Shown piece by piece: positions 22,205-28,741 of a stretch of 30,483 nucleotides of DNA. Source of the stretch: CAYLNG01 sp964497855 (GTDB lineage Bacteria; Verrucomicrobiota; Kiritimatiellia; SS1-B-03-39; UBA6053); assembly GCA_964497855.1 (NCBI GenBank), contig CAZCFM010000036.1:1-30483 (forward strand), given 5' to 3'. The position numbers were made by a program, and so were the translations under genes. The notes under the pieces are model-generated. The model was given only the letters and a program-made list of their open reading frames with translations, did no database searches and was not told where the DNA came from. How positions within the stretch are numbered: position 1 is the stretch's first letter; every line of letters starts with the position of its first letter.

Positions 22205-22392
22205 TCCCGTACCTCCGGGACGGGAAACTTCTTCCGTAGTCCCGTACGTCCCGGACGGGAAACGGACGTCATAATTTTCCCGCCCGGGACGTGCGGGACT
22301 ACCGATTTCCCGCCCGGGACGTGCGGGACTACTGGTTTCCCGCCCGGGACGTGCGGGACTACTGGTTTCCCGCCCGGGACCTGCGGGACTAC
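22201..22392. repeat. REP/BIME array B: six REP palindromes right of the RAYT gene
   Basis: Six 27-base units: forward at 22201-22227 and 22236-22262; inverted at 22276-22302, 22306-22332, 22336-22362 and 22366-22392. The four inverted copies repeat at exactly 30 bases with 3-base spacers. Unit structure is as in array A, with both C-G and T-A versions of the last stem pair. The array begins at the RAYT stop codon and ends at the stop codon of the leftward methyltransferase gene. Confidence 0.92.
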
Positions 22393-23006
22393 GGCGCAAC
22401 GCCCACCCAGGTGTCCGTCACTCCGTCGGTGGTCCAGCTGTGTTCCCAGTGTTGCAGCGTCTCCGCCAAGGGCCGCCAGGGACTCCCTTCCTCTGGCCAA
22501 GCCCGCAGCGTTCCCGGGCCCCGGCTCTCGCAGGGAATATAGCGATTGATGTTGTCGATCAGCAATAACCCTCCGGATTTCAGCGCAGAGAGTGCGGCAC
22601 GGAGACACTCCGCACGACGGACTCCGTCGATCAACACCACATCCACCGAGCCCCCGGTCAGGTCCCCGGCCGCCAGCTCCACTTGTTCCGCCGACGCGAG
22701 CCGAATCTCCACGCGCTCCAGCAGTCCACGCTTGCGCAGCGTGTGGCGAACGCGCTCCACCCACTGCGGATTGTGTTCGATGGACACCACCTGCGCGGCG
22801 TTATGGGCAAACCAGAGCGTGCTGCGCCCCGACCCGAACTCCAGCACCCGCTCCGCGCCTGTCATCCGTTGCGCCAACAGCCGATTCGCCTGTCGCGTCA
22901 ACCAGGGGCGTCCGGGATGCGTCCACTGCCAGCCAAGGGCGAGGAGTCGATCCACCACATAGCGCGGACTCCAGCACTCCGGACTCCAGGCGGCGGGCAA
23001 AGGCAT
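22389..23006 (-). CDS. Class I SAM-dependent methyltransferase
   Basis: A 205-residue Rossmann-fold methyltransferase: motif I VLEFGSGRST (54-63), acidic ribose-binding end of strand 2 SIEHNP (75-80), motif IV DVVLIDG (122-128), then GGLLLIDNINRYI. The target is unknown; this small FkbM/CmcI-like type often modifies small molecules or sugars. The ATG at 23006 lies 8 bases after the pfkB-type gene and matches the family start; the much longer frame extending upstream is a shadow of the kinase. It is the last gene of the aroQ-acc operon. Its TAG stop is the complement of the terminal CTAC of REP array B. Confidence 0.85.
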   Translation of the reverse strand: MPLPAAWSPECWSPRYVVDRLLALGWQWTHPGRPWLTRQANRLLAQRMTGAERVLEFGSGRSTLWFAHNAAQVVSIEHNPQWVERVRHTLRKRGLLERVEIRLASAEQVELAAGDLTGGSVDVVLIDGVRRAECLRAALSALKSGGLLLIDNINRYIPCESRGPGTLRAWPEEGSPWRPLAETLQHWEHSWTTDGVTDTWVGVAP

Positions 23007-23014
23007 TGCAGCCC

Positions 23015-23944
23015 TCAGCCCAGGTCCACGTGCATCATCCGTCCGAGCGCGGCGGCACGCTGCGCGATGTCCCCGGCGCTGAGTCCCCTGAGACGTTCCA
23101 GGCTGAAGGCCTCCACGCCAAAAGAGGCCACCACGGAGCCGTGCAGCATGGCCCGGCGAATGGACGACTCGTCCCAGACGTTGTGCTGGGCGAGATAGCC
23201 CATCACCGCACCCGCAAAGGTGTCGCCCGCTCCCGTGGGGTCCTGCACGGAGGCCAGCGGATAGGCCGGCTGGATGTAAATGCCCTTGTGGCTGAACAAC
23301 ATCGAGCCATTTTCGCCCTTTTTGATGAGCACAAACGCAGGCCCCATGTCGAGCAGGGCCTTCGCCGCATCGAGCAGGTTGTGACGGTCGGTCAGCAGAC
23401 GGGCCTCTGACTCGTTGACGGTCAGCATGTGCACGCGGCGGACGACGGACTCCAGCTCCGCGCGGGTGATGTTGATCCAAAGGTCCATTGTGTCGGCGAG
23501 CACGAGCCGGGGGGCTTCCATTTGATCGAGCACATGGAGCTGAAGGGCGGGATGCATGTTGCCGAGGAACACGAAGGGCGCGGCGCGGTAGGCGCCGGGC
23601 AGCTCTGGCTGGAAGGATTCGAACACGCCCAGCACCGTCTCCAGCGTGCGGCGGTTGTCCATGTTTTCTTCGTAGACGCCGGTCCAGGCGAAGGTGCGCC
23701 CGGGACGCTGTTGCAGACCGCGCAGGTCCACCGAAAAGCCCCGGTACCAGTCCAGATATTCGGGAGGAAAATCGTCGCCCACGACGCCGACCATTCCGGT
23801 CGCTGTGAAGAAGGAAGCCGCCGCGCAGGCGTAGGACACCGAACCGCCGAGCAGGCCTTTGCGGAGTTCCCGGGGAGTCTCGATCGTGTCCAGACCGATG
23901 GATCCAACGATGACGAGACGGGGGTCGTGCGGCTGTGTGCTCAT
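23015..23944 (-). CDS. PfkB family sugar/nucleoside kinase
   Basis: A 309-residue ribokinase-fold kinase. The N-terminal signature is shown by VIVGSIGLDTIETP and LLGGSVSYACAAASFF (substrate side), and the C-terminal signature DPTGAGDTFAGA contains the anion hole and catalytic base D241. The family phosphorylates sugars or nucleosides with ATP; the substrate is not evident. Its start overlaps the accC stop by 4 bases and the methyltransferase gene follows after 8, so it is inside a leftward operon with fatty-acid synthesis genes. That is positional only; no pathway link is obvious. Confidence 0.88.
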   Translation of the reverse strand: MSTQPHDPRLVIVGSIGLDTIETPRELRKGLLGGSVSYACAAASFFTATGMVGVVGDDFPPEYLDWYRGFSVDLRGLQQRPGRTFAWTGVYEENMDNRRTLETVLGVFESFQPELPGAYRAAPFVFLGNMHPALQLHVLDQMEAPRLVLADTMDLWINITRAELESVVRRVHMLTVNESEARLLTDRHNLLDAAKALLDMGPAFVLIKKGENGSMLFSHKGIYIQPAYPLASVQDPTGAGDTFAGAVMGYLAQHNVWDESSIRRAMLHGSVVASFGVEAFSLERLRGLSAGDIAQRAAALGRMMHVDLG

Positions 23945-25314
23945 GTGTGATGGCGGCGTTCGGGGGCCTTGTAGGTTTCCATGAATTTTTCGAGATAGCG
24001 GGTGTTGTAATTCCCGGACAGAAATTTGGCATCTTGCAGGAGGGCGAGTCCCAGCGGAATCGTCGTGGCGGGACCATCGATGATGAACTCATCCAGCGCG
24101 CGCCCCAGACGGGCCAGCGCCTCCGCGCGGTCCCGTCCGCGCACGATGAGTTTGGCGACCATGCTGTCGTAGTGCGGCGGGATCACGTAGCCGGTGTACA
24201 CCGCCGAGTCGATGCGCACCCCAAGGCCGCCGGGGAAGTTGACCCAATTGATTTTGCCCGGACAGGGCGAAAAATTGTTCGAGGGATCTTCGGCGTTCAC
24301 GCGAAACTCGATGGCATGTCCCCGCGAACGGATGTCCTCCTGGCGGAAACTGAGTTTTTCGCCCATCGCCACGCGGATTTGCTCCTTGATCAGGTCGATG
24401 CCGGTCACTTCCTCGGTTACCGGATGCTCCACCTGGATGCGCGTGTTCATCTCCATAAAGTAGAACTCGTTTTCCTTCTCGTTGAAGAGGAACTCGATGG
24501 TGCCGGCATTGGTGTAGCCCACGGCCTGCGCGGCCTTGACGGCGGCGTCCCCAAGCCGCTTCCGGATTTCGTCCGTCAGCACGGGCGAGGGCGACTCCTC
24601 CAGCACCTTCTGGTTGCGGCGCTGCAGGGAACAGTCGCGTTCGCCGAGGTGACAGACGTTTCCGTGTTCGTCGGCAATGATCTGCACTTCGATATGGCGG
24701 GCGCTCTCCACGTATTTTTCGATGTACACCCCGCCGTTGCCAAAGGCGCGTTCGGCCTCGTGGCGGGCCGTGGTGAAGGCATTGACAAGCGATAATTCGT
24801 TGTGCGCCACCCTCATGCCCTTGCCGCCGCCGCCGGCGGTGGCTTTGATGATGACCGGATAGCCGATCTGCCGCGCGATGCGCAGGGCCGACTCCTCGTC
24901 CGCCACCAGTCCGTCGCTGCCGGGAGTAATGGGCACGCCCCCGGATTTCATCGTTTCGCGGGCCGTGTTTTTGTCGCCCATTTTGCGGATGGCGCTCGGA
25001 GGCGGTCCAATAAACTTGATGTTGCACTTGGCGCAGATTTCGGCGAAGTCCGCGTTTTCGGCGAGAAAACCGTAGCCGGGATGGATGGCGTCGGCATCGG
25101 TGACTTCCGCCGCGCTGATGATGTTGGAGATTTTAAGGTAACTTTCCGAAGCGGCGGCGGGGCCAATGCAGATGGCATCGTCGGCGAGCTGCACATGGGC
25201 GGCCTCGCGGTCGGCCTGGCTGTAGACGGCGACGGTTTTAATGCCGAGTTCCCGGCAGGCGCGAATGATGCGCAAAGCAATTTCGCCGCGATTGGCGATG
25301 AGGACGCGTTCCAT
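23941..25314 (-). CDS. accC: Acetyl-CoA carboxylase, biotin carboxylase subunit
   Basis: A 457-residue ATP-grasp enzyme that carboxylates the biotin on AccB, the first half-reaction of malonyl-CoA synthesis for fatty acids. It shows the N-terminal start VLIANRGEIALRIIRACRELG, the ATP loop GGGGKGM (161-167), HIEVQIIAD, RDCSLQRRNQKVLEESPSP, and MEMNTRIQVEHPVTE with the catalytic Arg/Glu set. Length is standard. It follows accB by 14 bases, the usual order, and overlaps the kinase gene by 4. Confidence 0.97.
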   Translation of the reverse strand: MERVLIANRGEIALRIIRACRELGIKTVAVYSQADREAAHVQLADDAICIGPAAASESYLKISNIISAAEVTDADAIHPGYGFLAENADFAEICAKCNIKFIGPPPSAIRKMGDKNTARETMKSGGVPITPGSDGLVADEESALRIARQIGYPVIIKATAGGGGKGMRVAHNELSLVNAFTTARHEAERAFGNGGVYIEKYVESARHIEVQIIADEHGNVCHLGERDCSLQRRNQKVLEESPSPVLTDEIRKRLGDAAVKAAQAVGYTNAGTIEFLFNEKENEFYFMEMNTRIQVEHPVTEEVTGIDLIKEQIRVAMGEKLSFRQEDIRSRGHAIEFRVNAEDPSNNFSPCPGKINWVNFPGGLGVRIDSAVYTGYVIPPHYDSMVAKLIVRGRDRAEALARLGRALDEFIIDGPATTIPLGLALLQDAKFLSGNYNTRYLEKFMETYKAPERRHHT

Positions 25315-25328
25315 CGGGACCTGCCTTC

Positions 25329-25769
25329 TTAGAGGGGTTCGATTTCAAACAGGATCTGGCCAAACTCAACGGCTTCGCCGTTTTCGATGAGGCAGCGGAG
25401 GATGCGGCCTTTGGTGTCGGCCTTGATTTCGTTCATGACCTTCATCGCTTCAATGATACAAACCGTGGTTTCCGGGGTGACGATGTCGCCGGCCTTGGCA
25501 AAAGGTTCCGAATCGGGATTGGCGGCGCGGTAGAAGGTGCCGACCATGGGCGATTTGATGCCGGCTTTGGGTGCCGCAGGGGCCGTGGACGCGGGGGCGG
25601 AGGCCGGTGCAAGGGCGGGTGCCGCCTGCATCACGGGGGCGGCGGCGTACACGACTTCAGTGCCGCGAAGTTTGGTGGAAAGACGGAATTCACCGTCCTG
25701 AATTTCAAACTCCACCAAATCATTGGCTTTAATCAAATCGATGATCCGTTTCAGATCCTTGAAGTCCAT
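25329..25769 (-). CDS. accB: Acetyl-CoA carboxylase, biotin carboxyl carrier protein
   Basis: A 146-residue carrier protein. An N-terminal helix region (MDFKDLKRIIDLIKANDLVEFEI) is joined by an Ala/Pro-rich flexible linker (about 43-68) to the biotinyl domain. The biotin attachment site is EAMKVMNEI with K110; AMKV instead of AMKM is a common variant. The ATG at 25769 has GGAGAA 6 bases upstream and begins the family sequence, so the longer frame from 25829 is not used. It lies between aroQ (40 bases) and accC (14 bases). Confidence 0.95.
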   Translation of the reverse strand: MDFKDLKRIIDLIKANDLVEFEIQDGEFRLSTKLRGTEVVYAAAPVMQAAPALAPASAPASTAPAAPKAGIKSPMVGTFYRAANPDSEPFAKAGDIVTPETTVCIIEAMKVMNEIKADTKGRILRCLIENGEAVEFGQILFEIEPL

Positions 25770-25809
25770 GGGAAGTTCTCCTGGGTTGGTCGGAAAAAAC
25801 AAGGGGGAT

Positions 25810-26271
25810 TCACTTACCCGTTTTCTCATCCGCTGTCGAGGCTAGATGATTCACCAATGCACGAAGGCCCAAACGATAGCTTTCCGGGCCAAAACCCATG
25901 ATTTGACCTTTGCAGACCGGCGCCGTGAGGCTTTCATGGCGGAACGCCTCCCGCGCGTGGGTGTTGGACAGGTGAACCTCCACCACGGGCAGGCCCGAGG
26001 CACTGATGGCATCCCGCAGCGCCACGCTGGTGTGCGTGTAGGCGGCCGGATTCAGGACGATTCCCGCAAAACCCTGGCTCGGCGCGCGACCAATCCATCC
26101 CACCAACTCGCCCTCGATATCCGATTGGCGGCACTCCACAGCCACTCCGAGTCCCTGCGCGTCGGCCTCAAGCTTCGCGTTGATGTCGGCCAGCGTGCAA
26201 CGACCATAAATGCCGGGCTCGCGCGTGCCCAGCAGCGCCAGATTGGGACCATGCAGGATCAGGATGTTCAT
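25810..26271 (-). CDS. aroQ: 3-Dehydroquinate dehydratase, type II
   Basis: A 153-residue dodecameric type II dehydroquinase of the shikimate pathway. It shows ILILHGPNLALLGTREPGIYG with the flexible catalytic loop (Arg and Tyr), VLNPAAYTHTSVALRDAI with the substrate-binding Asn, and EVHLSNTHAREAFRHES with the catalytic His. The ATG at 26271 is preceded by AGAGG about 6 bases away and starts the conserved sequence; the frame is open 78 codons upstream by chance. It heads the leftward operon aroQ-accB-accC-kinase-methyltransferase. aroQ beside accB/accC is a recurrent arrangement in several bacterial phyla. Confidence 0.95.
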   Translation of the reverse strand: MNILILHGPNLALLGTREPGIYGRCTLADINAKLEADAQGLGVAVECRQSDIEGELVGWIGRAPSQGFAGIVLNPAAYTHTSVALRDAISASGLPVVEVHLSNTHAREAFRHESLTAPVCKGQIMGFGPESYRLGLRALVNHLASTADEKTGK

Positions 26272-26383
26272 GAGTCCCTCTTTAATCGTCCCTCCGTAGA
26301 TGTCAAATCCTCGCCACCCGCGCTGTGACAGGAGGGGCGCATCCCCCCGTAAAAGGATTCCCTTGCCGCCTGATTCCTGATAC

Positions 26384-26400
26384 ATGGGAAGTCTTCCCAT
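26384..26400. promoter_or_regulatory. Perfect inverted repeat at the start of the DUF6172 gene
   Basis: ATGGGAAG and CTTCCCAT are exact reverse complements separated by one base, in the gap between divergent aroQ and the DUF6172-like gene. The repeat ends at the AT of the chosen start codon. It could be an operator or a hairpin hiding the start. No convincing promoter was found in 26272-26398. Confidence 0.35.
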
Positions 26401-26737
26401 GAAAAAAACCTTTCCGCTCAGCGCCCCTGGCAAACATCCCGACCGCGTGGTCGATGCCGTCAAATACGAACTCCGCAAGTATCTCCGCCGTGAAAACCGG
26501 CGCAAACTTCCCGAGGGGGTCGATTATTGGGATTTTGACTGCCGCACGGGCGAAAACGAGGCCGTGGCACGAGTCATCAAGCCCGCCGACATCATCCCCG
26601 GGGTGGACGCAGCGGTCAAAGCCGGATGGCCAGCGGTGTACATGGAAATCCTCGCCCGGCCCGTTACCCGGCCCAAACGCCCCGAGGCTCCGACTCAGAC
26701 ACCCAGGGCCGCCAGCGCGGACAGCCGCGAGTCATAA
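26399..26737 (+). CDS. DUF6172-like small protein
   Basis: A 112-residue protein matching, from memory, the DUF6172 family: start KKTFPLSAPGKHPDRVVDAVKYELRKYLRRENRRKLPEGVDYWDFDCRTG, then a short alpha/beta end (AVYMEILARPV). It is basic with no membrane segments; function is unknown. The ATG at 26399 is chosen as the family start; an in-frame ATG five codons upstream (26384) lies in the same inverted repeat. The last 43 bases overlap the 3' end of the convergent HAD gene remnant, and the Thr/Arg/Ser-rich tail encoded there looks non-conserved. Confidence 0.7.
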   Translation: MKKTFPLSAPGKHPDRVVDAVKYELRKYLRRENRRKLPEGVDYWDFDCRTGENEAVARVIKPADIIPGVDAAVKAGWPAVYMEILARPVTRPKRPEAPTQTPRAASADSRES

Positions 26738-27336
26738 ATCGGGCAACCCGTGGCGCGAAGCCGTTCCTCTGGCTGGTTTCCACCGGGAATCAGCACGCAG
26801 GCCATCCCCAGTTCCGCAGCCACCTCCGCGTCGTGCGCCGTGTCGCCAATGAGCACACAGTCGGAGGGAGCGCAGCCTAATCCCGCCAGGGCAAGTCGTC
26901 CCTGCGGCGCTTTGCCCTCGGCATAATGGTCGGCATGGCCGTGTAAATTGCGGAAAAAGACCGATAGCCCCTACTGCGCCACCAGTGAAACCAACGCATC
27001 GTGCTGGTAGGCCGACAGAATGCTCTGTCCCAGCCCGCGTGCCTGCACCCGCTCCAGGGCCGGACGCACATCGGGGTACAACCGCGCCTCCAATCGGCGC
27101 AGTTCGTAGCCCCGGATAAATTCCATCCCCAGGTCTTCAAAACGTTCCCGGGCGAAATCGAAGCCGATGTTCACATAGTACTGGCGCACCGGGAACTCAA
27201 AAATCGCCATGTAACGCTCCGCCGACATTTCCGCCATTCCGCGGGCCCGCAGCATCTCATTCATCACCCCGCGGCACAACCAGGCGTCATCAAAGAGGGT
27301 TCCGTTCCAATCCCAGAAAACATGATGGTATTTCAT
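26695..27336 (-). pseudogene. HAD-family phosphatase gene interrupted by an in-frame TAG
   Basis: The frame encodes a 213-codon haloacid-dehalogenase-type phosphatase (phosphoglycolate-phosphatase-like) in one unbroken frame except for a TAG at 26971-26973 (codon 122). Motif I is DWNGTLFDD (Asp9 nucleophile; Asn at the usual second Asp, as in several relatives), motif II Ser is in SILSAYQ, the Lys is in HYAEGKAPQG, and motif IV is GDTAHDAEV. The last two lie after the stop, so the 121-residue product would lack essential parts. TAG is used as a normal stop elsewhere here, so reassignment is unlikely. CAG to TAG by one C-to-T change is the simplest origin; a sequencing error or very recent mutation is possible because nothing else has decayed. 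Confidence 0.8.
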
Positions 27337-27487
27337 GCGCGGCAGAATGGCCTCCGGACTCCAGAAGTCAAGTTCACATTCTTTTCAGGGATTTTCCTCT
27401 TGCCACTGCCCCCGCGATCGGTTACAGAAACCATCCCTTTTTTCGCTCAATCCCCCTCGAAACGACGATTTAACTCAGGAGAACCCC
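27337..27487 (+). other. Leader/promoter region of rpmB
   Basis: 151 bases between the divergent HAD remnant and rpmB. It should contain the ribosomal-protein promoter, but no clear -35/-10 pair is seen. AGGAGA lies 5-6 bases before the rpmB ATG and is one of the best ribosome sites in the window, in line with strong expression. Confidence 0.35.
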
Positions 27488-27739
27488 ATGGCCAAACTCA
27501 ACACCCGCGGCGCCAAGAAAACTTCGCGCGGCAACAAGATCACCCGCAAAGGTCTGCCCAAAAAATCCGGCGGCATCGGCTTGCACACCACCGGCATTCA
27601 TCGCCGCACCTTCAAAACCAATGCGCAACGCAAAAAAATCCGTTTCAGCGACGGAACCGTGCGCACCATGTGGATTCTGCCTTCCGACCTCAAAGCCGGC
27701 AAGTACGACAATCCCCGCAAAGAAGATTTCTGCATCTAA
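27488..27739 (+). CDS. rpmB: 50S ribosomal protein L28
   Basis: An 83-residue basic protein. The segment GGIGLHTTGIHRRTFKTNAQRKKIRF and the strand TVRTMWILPSDLKAGKYD fit bacterial L28. It lacks the N-terminal zinc-binding cysteines of some L28 forms and begins MAKLNTRGAKKTSRG. Identification rests on the pattern and on the L33 gene next to it. The ATG at 27488 with AGGAGA upstream is certain compared with the much longer open frame. rpmG follows after 21 bases and a terminator ends the pair. Confidence 0.85.
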   Translation: MAKLNTRGAKKTSRGNKITRKGLPKKSGGIGLHTTGIHRRTFKTNAQRKKIRFSDGTVRTMWILPSDLKAGKYDNPRKEDFCI

Positions 27740-27760
27740 CCCCTTTCCGGAAAACATCCC

Positions 27761-27919
27761 ATGCCCCGCGAACTCGTCAAACTGATCTCCACCGCCGGTA
27801 CCGGTCATTTTTACACCATGACCAAAAATCAACGCACCAAACCCGAAAAACTCGAAACCAAAAAGTTCGACCCCAAGGTTCGGAAACACGTAACCTACCG
27901 CGAAGCCAAAATCAAGTAA
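27761..27919 (+). CDS. rpmG: 50S ribosomal protein L33
   Basis: A 52-residue basic protein, MPRELVKLISTAGTGHFYTM then TKNQRTKPEKLETKKFDPKVRKH and VTYREAKIK. This is the standard bacterial L33 pattern (TGHFY, KKFDP, RKHV.Y.E.KIK). It lacks the Cys pairs of the zinc-binding form, so it is the zinc-independent type. It is co-transcribed with rpmB and directly followed by a strong terminator. Confidence 0.95.
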   Translation: MPRELVKLISTAGTGHFYTMTKNQRTKPEKLETKKFDPKVRKHVTYREAKIK

Positions 27920-27945
27920 GGGAAACTCCATCCCTTCTCCCTCCG

Positions 27946-27975
27946 AAACCGTCGCTCCGGCGACGGTTTTTCTTT
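27946..27975 (+). terminator. Rho-independent terminator of rpmB-rpmG
   Basis: Perfect 10-base arms AAACCGTCGC and GCGACGGTTT around the loop TCCG, followed by TTCTTT, beginning 27 bases after the rpmG stop. Confidence 0.93.
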
Positions 27976-28012
27976 ATTCCCCCGCCTTTTCGCTTTAGAG
28001 TCTCTTCTTGTC

Positions 28013-28741
28013 ATGAACCCGCTCCTTTCCGTCGTCCTCCCCGTCTACAACGAATCCGAAGGCATTTCGGATGTGTTGCGCGAAGTGGCGGATGTGCTCG
28101 ACCGCCACTGGCCGGGTCAATGGGAAGTGCTGGCAGTGGATGACGGCTCCCGCGACGATACTGCCGAGCGCATACGCCTCGCAGCGCAGGCTTTTCCTGG
28201 CATCCGCCTCCTCCGCCTCGCCCGAAACGTGGGCCAATCCGGCGCCCTCTGGATGGGCATCCGCCAGGCCCGCGCCGACTGGGTCGCCACTCTCGACGCC
28301 GATGGCCAGAACGACCCCGCCGACCTCCCCGCCCTCATGGCAGCCCGCGCCGACGCCGATGCGGTCTTTGGTTTCCGCGCCAAACGCATGGACACCCGTT
28401 CCAAACGCTGGGGCAGCAAGCTGGCCAATGGCGTCCGCAACGCCATCCTCAGCGAGGACATCATCGACACCGGCTGCGCCATCAAAGTCTTCCGCCGCAG
28501 CCTCTTCGACCGCCTGAGCCCCTGGAACGGCATGCACCGCTTTCTCGGTTCGCTCTTTCTCATGCAGAAGGCCAAGATTGTCCAGATCGCCGTCAATCAC
28601 CGCCCCCGCAGTGCCGGAACCAGCAAATACACCAACTGGGGACGCCTTAAAAAAACCATTCGCGACCTCTTTGCCGTCCGCTGGCTCCGCTCCCGCTACA
28701 CCCATGTCCTCCTCCACGAGTCGGATGGAAACGCCTCCTGA
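28013..28741 (+). CDS. Family 2 glycosyltransferase, DPM/GtrB-like
   Basis: A 242-residue GT-A fold glycosyltransferase: SVVLPVYNESEGI start, nucleotide-binding VDDGSRDDT (42-50), DXD metal site in LDADGQNDP (D95, D97), acceptor-side MHRF (174-177) and RSAGTSKYTNWGRL near the end. These are the marks of enzymes that transfer a sugar from a nucleotide donor to a polyprenyl phosphate. Unlike GtrB/ArnC proteins it has no C-terminal membrane helices, so it would act as a peripheral membrane protein, as in the short DPM1 type. It overlaps the next gene by about 17 bases. No clear ribosome site or promoter is seen in the gap after the rpmG terminator. Confidence 0.88.
   Translation: MNPLLSVVLPVYNESEGISDVLREVADVLDRHWPGQWEVLAVDDGSRDDTAERIRLAAQAFPGIRLLRLARNVGQSGALWMGIRQARADWVATLDADGQNDPADLPALMAARADADAVFGFRAKRMDTRSKRWGSKLANGVRNAILSEDIIDTGCAIKVFRRSLFDRLSPWNGMHRFLGSLFLMQKAKIVQIAVNHRPRSAGTSKYTNWGRLKKTIRDLFAVRWLRSRYTHVLLHESDGNAS

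Noticed and set aside
22276..22392. Regular 30-base repeats resembling a CRISPR array
   Set aside because: Spacers are only 3 bases, both orientations occur, and each unit is a GTAG-headed REP palindrome next to a RAYT gene.
22389..24092. Long 567-codon form of the methyltransferase
   Set aside because: The upstream part is a shadow of the PfkB kinase gene; the conserved protein begins at 23006.
25770..25829. 20-codon extension of accB into aroQ
   Set aside because: Not family-like; the ATG at 25769 has a good ribosome site.
26877..27140. 87-codon leftward ORF inside the HAD region
   Set aside because: It is in a different frame from the conserved HAD motifs, which all lie in the single frame broken by TAG; no frameshift is needed.
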